This document shows positions 14,943 to 21,739 of a DNA stretch of 28,801 nt, piece after piece. The DNA comes from a virus. Made by a program: the position numbers and the translations under genes. The first letter of the stretch is position 1. Every line of letters starts with the position of its first letter. The stretch covers positions 1 to 28,801 of IMG/VR virus record IMGVR_UViG_3300025120_000375. One strand, 5' to 3'. A model generated the notes under the pieces. The model was not told the DNA's origin. It saw only the letters and a program-made list of their open reading frames with translations, and searched no databases.

Positions 14943-17204
14943 ATGAATGATTTATCAAAATTTCTAGTTGAAAGTATTCTAAACGAAGTTGAAGAGGGAA
15001 TTACTGTAATGTTGCCTGGTGGATTTAAACCACCACATGAAGGACACTTAATGCTTGCAAAAGGCTATGAAGATATGCCACAAGTAAAAGAGGTTGTTAT
15101 TCTTATAGGACCAAAAGAGCGTGATGGTATTACTCTTGAAGATAGCGAAAAAATATGGGAAAAATTACTAGCCGGAACAAAAAAGATTAGAGTAGAAAGA
15201 TCTAAATATCCAAGTCCCCTACTTACAGCATACAAATATATTGAAGAGAAAGGACAACCTGGAGAATCGTATGCATTAGGATCCAGCAGTAAGGGTAGCG
15301 ATTATGATCGAATTCGAGGGTTTGTAGATCAACACCAAGACGATGGGAAATATCACAAAGACGGTGTTAGTGTGGTTGAATTGCCACTAGACAAATCGAA
15401 ACCATTATTCTATAAAAATAGAACGGACGATCAAAACGGTAAACCCACATCAGCATCTCAACTAAGATCAGATTTAGCTGCTCAAGATTATGAGAACTTT
15501 AAAACAAATTATCCGAGCATTACGTCTGACCAACAACTTAGAACTATATTTGACATACTATCAAAAAAAAAGATCCAGGAAGACCACTCCCAGTCTACTT
15601 TGGATGAAGTAGCTTTACGTAAACATTTTGAAGCACTTAAAGGTAAATTCAAAACTTTTATAGAAAAACTTAAACAAGAAGGTCAAGAGACTAAAGCTGC
15701 GTTTATCAAAATTGTTGATGCAGTAAAGAATAAAGAAAAGCTGTCAAAAGCAGAGAGAGTTGCAATAGGCGATCAACTAAAAGATGTACTAAAACTAGCT
15801 GGATTTACAGCAGCATCTGTGTTGCCTGGAGGAGTAATATACCTACTTCTAGCTCGCATGCCAATATTGCAAAGAACTTTAACACCTTCAGCTTTTAGAG
15901 ATGTTGACACTCCTGCAGAATTTTTGGCTGTTAGTGAAGGTCGCAAACTTTTAAGTGAAGGAGGAGCAGCTGGTCATATGGCACATCCGTACGAAGATAT
16001 GGATATGACTTTTGAAGATATTGAAGATATGATTGAAGCAGCTCTAACTGGAAAGGTGGAGTATGCTCAAGAAAAATTAGATGGACAAAACCTTATGGTA
16101 ACTTATAAGGACGGCAAAGTACTTTCCGCAAGAAATAAAGGGCAATTGAAAAATGCAGCAGAAAACGCAATGACTAAAAATGACATGGAAAAGTCAATGC
16201 AACATCTTCCTGACAATGTCCGTAATGCTTTTCTTGATGCAATGCAAGATATCACAGATGCAATTTCAAAACTCACTCCAACTGAAAAAGAGGAGTTTTT
16301 TGGAAACGGTACTAAGTTTATAAACATGGAACTTCTACACCCTTCCAGTGAAAATGTAGCTGCTTACGGAGTAACTCAGTTAAGAATGCACAATGTGCAG
16401 GAGTATGATGAAAACGGAAATGTTGTAGGAAGCGACAGTGAAGCGCCCACTAAAATACAACAAGCTTTAGATCGAGTAGAAGCTTCTAAGCAAGACACAT
16501 ACGAAATAAGAGCTACAGACTTGGTAAATCTTAAACAAACTAAAGATTACAAAAACCAAAAAGAAGAGCTAATCAAAGAGCTTGGCAATCTCAGAAGTAA
16601 ATATCAGTTAACCAAGAGTGATAAACTAGGATTATATTTTCAGAACTTTTGGTCCGACTTTATAAAAAACAATGCCAAAACATACAAATACGATCTGCCT
16701 GACGATGTATTACAGAACATTATTAACAGATGGGCTTTTGGTCAAAAACAACCTAACCTACGAGAATTAAAAAAGTCAATAGACAGTCCAGAATTTTTAG
16801 AATGGTTTAATAACATGGATAAAGGAAGAGGTGTTAGAGAGCAAAAAAAGATAGCAGTTGAACCGGTAGAAGATATATTTTTAAAGCTAGGAGTTTTTGT
16901 ATTGAAAAGCTTAGAGGGATTGGTAGCAATTAATCCTAACGATTCGATTGCAAAAATGAAAAGAGAGTTAGCTAGCTCTATCGAACAGTTGAAGGTAAAA
17001 GCAAACAACGATAAACTTCAAGACGATGATGCACCTTTGAGATTTCTCAAAGCACAACTCAAACGCTTAGATAAGATTGGAGGATTCGACGCAATAGTAC
17101 CATCAGAAGGTATAGTGTTTAAACACAAAGGAAAATTATACAAATTGACTGGAGCCTTTGCACCAGTGAATCAAATTATAGGATACATAAAATTCGGAAG
17201 ATAA
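14943..17204 (+). CDS. Bifunctional HIGH-type nucleotidyltransferase and ligase-like covalent nucleotidyltransferase
   Basis: 753 aa with two catalytic modules. Residues ~20-210: a HIGH-superfamily nucleotidyltransferase (NMN adenylyltransferase/cytidylyltransferase type) with PGGFKPPHEGHL (HxGH at 32-35), YALGSSSKGSDY and the closing TSASQLR motif (~169-175). Residues ~340-753: a nucleotidyltransferase of the RNA/DNA ligase superfamily, with motif I K378-L-D-G in YAQEKLDGQNL, then SARNKG, FINMELLHP, motif IV S-E722-G-I-V-F and motif V-like K734-L-T-G. Cytidylyltransferase-like and ARNKG-type ligase-like proteins are known in cyanophages and pelagiphages, but the substrate is not. Between the modules (~215-330) is a Lys/Glu-rich helical linker. 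The 3' end overlaps the next ATG as TAATG. Possible jobs are NAD-related salvage coupled to RNA repair, or end-capping of nucleic acid; both are inference. Confidence 0.75.
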   Translation: MNDLSKFLVESILNEVEEGITVMLPGGFKPPHEGHLMLAKGYEDMPQVKEVVILIGPKERDGITLEDSEKIWEKLLAGTKKIRVERSKYPSPLLTAYKYIEEKGQPGESYALGSSSKGSDYDRIRGFVDQHQDDGKYHKDGVSVVELPLDKSKPLFYKNRTDDQNGKPTSASQLRSDLAAQDYENFKTNYPSITSDQQLRTIFDILSKKKIQEDHSQSTLDEVALRKHFEALKGKFKTFIEKLKQEGQETKAAFIKIVDAVKNKEKLSKAERVAIGDQLKDVLKLAGFTAASVLPGGVIYLLLARMPILQRTLTPSAFRDVDTPAEFLAVSEGRKLLSEGGAAGHMAHPYEDMDMTFEDIEDMIEAALTGKVEYAQEKLDGQNLMVTYKDGKVLSARNKGQLKNAAENAMTKNDMEKSMQHLPDNVRNAFLDAMQDITDAISKLTPTEKEEFFGNGTKFINMELLHPSSENVAAYGVTQLRMHNVQEYDENGNVVGSDSEAPTKIQQALDRVEASKQDTYEIRATDLVNLKQTKDYKNQKEELIKELGNLRSKYQLTKSDKLGLYFQNFWSDFIKNNAKTYKYDLPDDVLQNIINRWAFGQKQPNLRELKKSIDSPEFLEWFNNMDKGRGVREQKKIAVEPVEDIFLKLGVFVLKSLEGLVAINPNDSIAKMKRELASSIEQLKVKANNDKLQDDDAPLRFLKAQLKRLDKIGGFDAIVPSEGIVFKHKGKLYKLTGAFAPVNQIIGYIKFGR

Positions 17205-17503
17205 TGGAATTAAAAAAACTTTTAAGCGAAAAGAAAGAAGCAATCGCAACGTCACCAAACACAAATATGACGTTACACTATGACCCTCAATTTGCTGAGG
17301 TAGGAGAGGATGGAAAACCAGAGTTTTCTTTTAGTATAACAATGTCGTCAGTAGGTGGTAAGGATTTTTACCGAACAGTAGCTGACAAAGATGAAGAAAA
17401 GAAACTTGCAGAAGCTATGAAGCTTGAGTTGCGAAGAGCTTTAAGAAAGTTTGATAAGAATGTATCAGCAGTATTAGAAAAATATAACGCACAAGCACGA
17501 TAA
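17204..17503 (+). CDS. Small unknown protein
   Basis: 99 aa, unrecognised. The N-terminal half has beta segments (MTLHYDPQFAEV, PEFSFSITMSS) and the C-terminal half is a charged helix (EEKKLAEAMKLELRRALRKF). There is no Cys, no membrane segment and no signal peptide. It overlaps the stop of the ligase-like gene by 1 nt and is followed 1 nt later by the zinc-ribbon gene, so it belongs to the same operon; a head- or tail-assembly role or an accessory role to the ligase are both open. Confidence 0.6.
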   Translation: MELKKLLSEKKEAIATSPNTNMTLHYDPQFAEVGEDGKPEFSFSITMSSVGGKDFYRTVADKDEEKKLAEAMKLELRRALRKFDKNVSAVLEKYNAQAR

Positions 17504-17504
17504 T

Positions 17505-18017
17505 ATGAAAAAAATTAAAGTTACAAGAAACAAGTATGTCGAGCGTCACGAAGGTGATGTATGGGAAGAAAACAATAAAACGTGGACAATTAAAAATGGC
17601 ATAAAAAGAACGGTTACAAAAATGGATAAGGCTAGAAAGGACTTTCTTGTTCCATTAGCTTGCCCGTGTTGTGGTAAAAAGATGAACAATAGATTAGATG
17701 CCAAATTTTGGAAAACTGATCGAAAGTGTTTTAATTGTGTTGTTGATGAACATCATGAGTTAAGAGCAAAAGGATTAAAAAAAGAATTTAATGCGAAGAA
17801 AAAGTATGAAAATGCTAAATCGTATTTGAAAGAGGTTCAAGCTGGATTAGAAGAATATAAAGAATCTTCAGCCAGGAACACACATGTTACTGAGAAAGGA
17901 AAAATTGAAAAATGGGCTAACCCTGATAATAAGATCATACACGAAATGATTGATAAAGAGCTAGAAAAGCTTGAAGAAGTGGTTAGTGGATTAAAGGATA
18001 AGCTAGATGAAAAATGA
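17505..18017 (+). CDS. Small zinc-ribbon protein with coiled coil
   Basis: 170 aa. Residues 53-56 (CPCC) and 75-78 (CFNC) can form a four-Cys zinc site. The N-terminus (MKKIKVTRNKYVERHEGDVW) is basic. From about residue 85 a long charged helix or coiled coil runs through KKYENAKSYLKEVQAGLEEYK and ends in KELEKLEEVVSGLKDKLDEK. I recall homologues in T4-like marine phages but no assigned function; nucleic-acid binding or a structural zinc site are the likely options. It overlaps the next gene by 11 nt in another frame. Confidence 0.65.
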   Translation: MKKIKVTRNKYVERHEGDVWEENNKTWTIKNGIKRTVTKMDKARKDFLVPLACPCCGKKMNNRLDAKFWKTDRKCFNCVVDEHHELRAKGLKKEFNAKKKYENAKSYLKEVQAGLEEYKESSARNTHVTEKGKIEKWANPDNKIIHEMIDKELEKLEEVVSGLKDKLDEK

Positions 18018-18468
18018 AGAGTCTAAGGGTTTATGGGCTAACATAAGAGCCAAAAAAGCTAGAGGAGAAAAATCATCTCCTAAAGGCTCTAAAGCATACA
18101 AAGCTGCAGTCAAAGCTGGCAAGAAGATTAATGCCAAAGAATCCGTTGTTTACCGAAATGAAGGTTTGAGACTTGAAATAATAGAACACTCAGAACCAGT
18201 ATTATATCAAGAGGCTAAGTATAATGGACGTACTGTTAAGCTTAACAAAATAATGCGTGGTGATGTTAAGAAATTTAAAGTACATGTAAATTCTGGAAAA
18301 AAGAATGCAGACGGTACTATAAAAGCAAAAAAAGTAAATTTTGGTCAAAAAGGAATGAAAATCAAAAAGAGTAATCCTGCAAGACGTAAGTCTTTTAGAG
18401 CAAGACACAATTGCGATAACCCAGGACCAAAAACTAAAGCAAGATACTGGTCTTGCAGAAAATGGTAA
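18007..18468 (+). CDS. Basic protein with conserved phage motif ending YWSCRKW
   Basis: 153 aa, very Lys/Arg-rich. Two segments look strongly conserved in aquatic phages from memory: the N-terminal GLWANIRAKKARGE and the C-terminal RRKSFRARHNCDNPG followed by KARYWSCRKW, which includes Cys136 and Cys150. The middle holds a small beta segment (RLEIIEHSEPVLYQEAKYNG and following). No enzymatic motif is evident. The strong positive charge suggests binding to DNA or to an acidic partner, perhaps inside the capsid; that is inference. The start overlaps the zinc-ribbon gene by 11 nt, and the last base precedes a TATTTATA motif. Confidence 0.65.
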   Translation: MKNEESKGLWANIRAKKARGEKSSPKGSKAYKAAVKAGKKINAKESVVYRNEGLRLEIIEHSEPVLYQEAKYNGRTVKLNKIMRGDVKKFKVHVNSGKKNADGTIKAKKVNFGQKGMKIKKSNPARRKSFRARHNCDNPGPKTKARYWSCRKW

Positions 18469-18476
18469 TATTTATA
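18469..18476 (+). promoter_or_regulatory. TATTTATA motif, candidate phage promoter
   Basis: Begins directly after the stop of the basic protein (18468) and ends 3 nt before the ATG at 18480. Its place argues that the ParB-like gene starts at 18480 rather than at the in-frame TTG (18453) or ATG (18462) upstream. Confidence 0.5.
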
Positions 18477-18479
18477 AGT

Positions 18480-19370
18480 ATGAACAAATCACTTTTTAAT
18501 CAAATAAACGATATGCGGAAAGATATTTTATCTGAGTCCGATGTATTTGATAACCCTAAAGCTGTTGGATTAAGTCAGCTAGATAAAAGTCTAGCAGGTA
18601 GTGCCGCCGGTGGAGGATATGATGATGACAATAAAGAGGATGATATCATAAACGGAGGACCTGATGCTGTACCAGTGAATCAATTGAAGCCTGCGCAGAA
18701 AGAGGTGATTGTATCTAAAGCTGTTGCATTTGCTCTTGGATATGCTTTCAACGATTTTAAAGAGGTTAAAGCTAAGAATGGAGCTCCAGACTTAGCAAAC
18801 ATGGAAGCTATCGTATCCAATGACGATTTCATTATGGATGGACATCATAGATGGGCAGCTGCCACTCTCCTATATCCAGGCGCTAAAGTAGCTGTAACAA
18901 AGCTAGACTTACCAGGCCAACAACTCATAACTGTACTTAACACTATGACTAAAGGCAAATTAGGTATTGATGCTGGAAACAAAGGGAAGGGTGATATAGC
19001 TAACTTCACAGGAGACAAGGTCCAAAATGCAATTAAGTATGCTTTGAAAGATGGTACAGAGGAAGGGTTAAAACAATGGCCACATCTATCCGCTGAAGAA
19101 GTTAGAACGGCATTAGGAAAAGTTCCAGGAGCACAAGGTGACTCAGAAAAGGGAATGGCCATTATGGCTGACAATGCTGGAAAGTTGGTTAAACAAAAAA
19201 TGCAAGGAGCTCCCGAAAGAAAGGACATGCCAGTTATTGATGCAGAAAAAGTAAAGTCAATTGTAAAGTACTTAGAAAAAGGAACAGCAGATGTTCTTCC
19301 GCCATACAGTAGCGATGTACAAAAACACTTAAAAGAAACATATCAGTGGAGAGCTGGAATTAAAAAATAA
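18480..19370 (+). CDS. ParB/sulfiredoxin-domain protein
   Basis: 296 aa from the ATG at 18480, chosen because upstream in-frame starts overlap the preceding gene and the TATTTATA motif. A ParB/sulfiredoxin-like (ParB-N) fold is indicated by VPVNQLKPAQKEV near residue 65 and by FIMDGHHRWAAA with D120-G-H-H-R-W125, followed by AKVAVTKLDLPG. In ParB this loop binds CTP; in sulfiredoxins ATP. Phages carry many stand-alone versions with unknown roles (nuclease, regulator or head-linked). No ParA, no helix-turn-helix typical of full ParB and no parS-like repeat were seen, so plasmid-style partition is unlikely. The C-terminal ~100 residues are helical (ISTMTK-type linker, then AEKVKSIVKYLEKG). The N-terminal ~45 residues are helical and then acidic. 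Confidence 0.75.
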   Translation: MNKSLFNQINDMRKDILSESDVFDNPKAVGLSQLDKSLAGSAAGGGYDDDNKEDDIINGGPDAVPVNQLKPAQKEVIVSKAVAFALGYAFNDFKEVKAKNGAPDLANMEAIVSNDDFIMDGHHRWAAATLLYPGAKVAVTKLDLPGQQLITVLNTMTKGKLGIDAGNKGKGDIANFTGDKVQNAIKYALKDGTEEGLKQWPHLSAEEVRTALGKVPGAQGDSEKGMAIMADNAGKLVKQKMQGAPERKDMPVIDAEKVKSIVKYLEKGTADVLPPYSSDVQKHLKETYQWRAGIKK

Positions 19371-19373
19371 AAC

Positions 19374-19781
19374 ATGAAATTAAAAGATTTATTACCAATA
19401 TCAAGTCTACAAGAAGTACAAGGTGATGCGTTGTCAATAGAGTATTTTCGCAAGTTTAGCGAGTGTTGTGATTACAATGTGCTATTTGATTATGTAGGCG
19501 TAAAAGATGATATAGAAATATACACTGCAGATCTTACAAATTTTGGCGATATGAGTGTCGTAGTATCAAAAGCTTATATAGTAGCTAAGATTACTAAAAA
19601 ACATGCAATGTTTGGTTTGGTATATGTGTTGAATGGATTAGAGAAACTAGACGCTACCATTTGTAAGGTTACTCGAAAAGAAAAAGATGGTCATGTCAAC
19701 TTAGAATGTATTAAGTTTGATGCAGAGGACAAGAAAAACTTTTCTGGCGACGATGTGAAATTTAAAAATGTAATCAAATGA
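19374..19781 (+). CDS. Unknown small protein
   Basis: 135 aa, unrecognised. Mixed alpha/beta: SIEYFRKFSECCDYNVLFDY, then strands DIEIYTADLTN, MSVVVSKAYIVAKI, FGLVYVLNGLEKLDATICKV and VNLECIKFDAEDK. It has four Cys but no paired CxxC site. The start lies 3 nt after the ParB-like stop in A-rich sequence without Shine-Dalgarno, and the stop overlaps the next ATG as ATGA, so it is made from the same message. Confidence 0.6.
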   Translation: MKLKDLLPISSLQEVQGDALSIEYFRKFSECCDYNVLFDYVGVKDDIEIYTADLTNFGDMSVVVSKAYIVAKITKKHAMFGLVYVLNGLEKLDATICKVTRKEKDGHVNLECIKFDAEDKKNFSGDDVKFKNVIK

Positions 19782-20185
19782 AAAAGAAGTACACAAAAAA
19801 ACAACTAAACAGAGCTTTGATCCGAGAGCTTGTTAAGCGTGAACTTTACAAGACTTTGAAAGAAGGTGGCGGTGGTGCTCCTTCCGAAGAAGAAGAAGAG
19901 AATGCAGCAGCCAACGCTTCCATAGAGCCAGATGCAAAGCCTGAAGAACCTACAGAAGAGCCTACAGAAGAGCCTACAGAAGAGCCTACGGAAGATGAAC
20001 CAGGTCTTGAAGAAGATCTAGCAGAACTTACTGATCTTTACGTCAAAAAACTTCAAGATGCTAAATCTGATGTTGATTCTAGTGACGTAGTCGAAATCCT
20101 AACTACAATACTCGATAGCTTTGGAGGTGGTAATCAAGATAAATTAACAATTTTGCAAGGAGTAAAAGAAGAGAGCTTACGATGA
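19778..20185 (+). CDS. Acidic low-complexity protein with EEPT repeats
   Basis: 135 aa. Basic helical N-terminus (MKKKYTKKQLNRALIRELVK), then a Gly- and Glu-rich stretch, four EEPT-type repeats around residues 56-71 and an acidic helical C-terminus (LAELTDLYVKKLQDAKSD, VVEILTTILDSFGGG). Such a basic helix / acidic linker layout is seen in phage scaffold, core or internal head proteins, but homology is not visible. ATGA overlaps join it to both neighbours. Confidence 0.6.
   Translation: MKKKYTKKQLNRALIRELVKRELYKTLKEGGGGAPSEEEEENAAANASIEPDAKPEEPTEEPTEEPTEEPTEDEPGLEEDLAELTDLYVKKLQDAKSDVDSSDVVEILTTILDSFGGGNQDKLTILQGVKEESLR
19943..19990 (+). repeat. Four tandem 12-bp repeats encoding EEPT
   Basis: GAAGARCCTACR occurs four times head to tail (19943, 19955, 19967, 19979); the two middle units are identical. 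The repeat lies in frame within the acidic linker, so copy number can change by slippage without frameshift. Confidence 0.85.
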
Positions 20186-21024
20186 AAAAACTAGAAAAAT
20201 TAATAGAGAGTGCAGTCAAAGCAATGACTCCTCTGAAGGAGTACACAGATAAGAATTTCTCAGGAGCAAAGGTCATATCAGATGCTATGCAGAACAAACC
20301 TGATAGCGAGGACATGGAATTTATTACAAAGTATTTTCCAAACGCAGTTAAAAGTATGTCGACAGCGCAAGCAAACTTGAAAGCTAGTGATGCGAGTCCT
20401 ATCAAAAAGAGAATGGGACAATACGCTCCAATGTTTGTACATGTTCAATATCATACATTTACAGAAACTTCTGGACAAACATTCGCAGTACATCAAACAC
20501 AATATTACAACTCTAACTTCAAAGATCAAGATCCAAAATTCAATCCAAGGGTGACTGAGCTTAACTTTTATAGTGGCGAAGATCAAAACGATAAGATGGG
20601 AATGATTCTTGCAACAACAGATGAGTATATAAAAGATTTGAGAGATTTAGAAAGACTAGGAATGTTGGGAAAAAGAGTGAGCGAATCAGTTAATAGTAAT
20701 TTGAATGAAAACAAAGGACAGGATGCAGCTACAGAATTAATAGCTAAACTCAGAAGAACCTTATATCCTACACTAAGCGATCTTGAGTTAGACGCATTTA
20801 AAAATGAAATGGCTCAACACCTTGACGCCACTATGAATGAAAACAACATGAATACAAAAACAGAATCAATAGTAAAGCGACTTAAAGAAGACTCTGAGTA
20901 CCAGAAGTTTTTCAAATCAGCAATGGATAAGTTTGGCGTAAAATCACCAAAAAGTTTGAGTGATAAAAAGAAGAAAGAGTTCTTTAATTACGTTGACAAA
21001 AACTACAAAGCTAAAGGCGAGTAG
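20182..21024 (+). CDS. Unknown phage protein with conserved FFNYVDKN C-terminus
   Basis: 280 aa. N-terminal helix MKKLEKLIESAVKAM; the middle is alpha/beta (MFVHVQYHTFTETSGQTFAVHQTQYY, RVTELNFYSGEDQNDKMGM). The C-terminal ~45 residues, EYQKFFKSAMDKFGVKSP and KKKEFFNYVDKNYK, form a helical tail that I recall at the C-termini of many aquatic phage proteins, often near head genes; the function is unknown and it could be an interaction tag. A middle segment ELIAKLRRTLYPTLSDLELD is helical. There is no catalytic motif. The start is fixed by an ATGA overlap. Confidence 0.65.
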   Translation: MKKLEKLIESAVKAMTPLKEYTDKNFSGAKVISDAMQNKPDSEDMEFITKYFPNAVKSMSTAQANLKASDASPIKKRMGQYAPMFVHVQYHTFTETSGQTFAVHQTQYYNSNFKDQDPKFNPRVTELNFYSGEDQNDKMGMILATTDEYIKDLRDLERLGMLGKRVSESVNSNLNENKGQDAATELIAKLRRTLYPTLSDLELDAFKNEMAQHLDATMNENNMNTKTESIVKRLKEDSEYQKFFKSAMDKFGVKSPKSLSDKKKKEFFNYVDKNYKAKGE

Positions 21025-21038
21025 AATTAAAGCAAGTT

Positions 21039-21395
21039 ATGACTCTAAATAAATTTCACCTCATATTCCTAGGGATCTACACTGCAGTAGTGGTGTTTGT
21101 CACATGGTATTTTGTTAAGCCGGAAGCTGCAAGCAATACCGGATTGACGGTAAAAGATCAACAACTAGTTGACAGCTTATCGAGTGTTATTTCTGTACTA
21201 GAGTATCAGCAGTTTGAAAAGGACAGCCTAATAATAGGCTTCCAGCGAGACATATCTTTACTAGACGTTCAGATAGATGGCACCAAAACTAAAATTACAC
21301 AAATACAAAAACAACATGAAGAAGAGCTTAATGATATTGAGCGTTTTACTGTCACTGACCTTGACAAGTTTTTCGCAGACCGATACAAAAAATAA
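21039..21395 (+). CDS. Membrane-anchored coiled-coil protein, i-spanin-like
   Basis: 118 aa with one N-terminal transmembrane helix (residues ~6-25, HLIFLGIYTAVVVFVTWYFV), then a periplasm-type soluble domain dominated by a coiled coil (VISVLEYQQFEKDSLI, DGTKTKITQIQKQHEEELNDI). The size and topology match inner-membrane spanins (Rz type), which fuse inner and outer membranes at the end of lysis. The following gene starts inside this one in another frame and encodes an exported coiled-coil protein, as in overlapping Rz/Rz1 pairs. Position just ahead of terminase is compatible with a late lysis role. No endolysin or holin is recognised nearby, so an alternative is a generic membrane protein. 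Confidence 0.55.
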   Translation: MTLNKFHLIFLGIYTAVVVFVTWYFVKPEAASNTGLTVKDQQLVDSLSSVISVLEYQQFEKDSLIIGFQRDISLLDVQIDGTKTKITQIQKQHEEELNDIERFTVTDLDKFFADRYKK

Positions 21396-21738
21396 CGAAG
21401 ATTCCGTCGTAGTTTTACCATACAGTATAGCACAACAGATAGCATCAGATTTAGTCAAGTACGATCAGTGTGTTGAGATGTTCGATTATACTAATGTACT
21501 ACTAGACTTAGCTAATCAAAAAATAGCAAAGCAAGACAGCTTAATACAACAAAGCACTCAAAAGTCTTTACTGTGTAGAAAGCAAGTCGACGCACAAACC
21601 CAGCAGATCACAATATATGTGACTGGATTAGAAAACCTACAGAAAGAAAACGAAAAATTAAAAAGGAACCAACGTTGGTTAGGGGCTGGCTTAGGCGCAA
21701 CAGTCTTAACAACAATCCTTGTACTATTTATAAAGTAG
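21316..21738 (+). CDS. Exported coiled-coil protein with C-terminal membrane anchor
   Basis: 140 aa from the ATG at 21316; a longer in-frame start at 21277 adds 13 basic residues in front of a perfect signal peptide and is rejected. MKKSLMILSVLLSLTLTSFS looks like a cleavable signal with a Bacteroidota-style SFSQ junction; there is no lipobox Cys. The middle is a coiled coil (LLDLANQKIAKQDSLIQ, GLENLQKENEKLKRNQ) with two Cys, and residues ~121-140 (WLGAGLGATVLTTILVLFIK) form a C-terminal transmembrane helix. It overlaps the i-spanin-like gene by 80 nt in a different frame. The lack of a lipoprotein signal argues against a classical Rz1; a pair of interacting envelope proteins remains plausible. 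Its last codons carry the TATTTATA motif. Confidence 0.6.
   Translation: MKKSLMILSVLLSLTLTSFSQTDTKNNEDSVVVLPYSIAQQIASDLVKYDQCVEMFDYTNVLLDLANQKIAKQDSLIQQSTQKSLLCRKQVDAQTQQITIYVTGLENLQKENEKLKRNQRWLGAGLGATVLTTILVLFIK
21725..21732 (+). promoter_or_regulatory. TATTTATA motif, candidate phage promoter
   Basis: Lies in the last codons of the exported coiled-coil gene and ends 7 nt before the terminase ATG. TACT/AGTA (21722-21725/21733-21736) flank it as a short inverted repeat. Confidence 0.5.
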
Positions 21739-21739
21739 A

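Noticed and set aside
18453-18479. Upstream TTG/ATG starts of the ParB-like gene
   Set aside because: They lie inside the end of the basic-protein gene and translate through the TATTTATA motif; the ATG at 18480 is the natural start.
18480-19370. Plasmid-type partition system
   Set aside because: No ParA, no helix-turn-helix region and no centromere-like repeats are present; only the ParB/Srx nucleotide-binding motif is seen.
21277-21315. Extended start of the exported coiled-coil protein
   Set aside because: It would place 13 mostly basic residues before a clean signal peptide starting MKKSLMILS; the ATG at 21316 is the better start.
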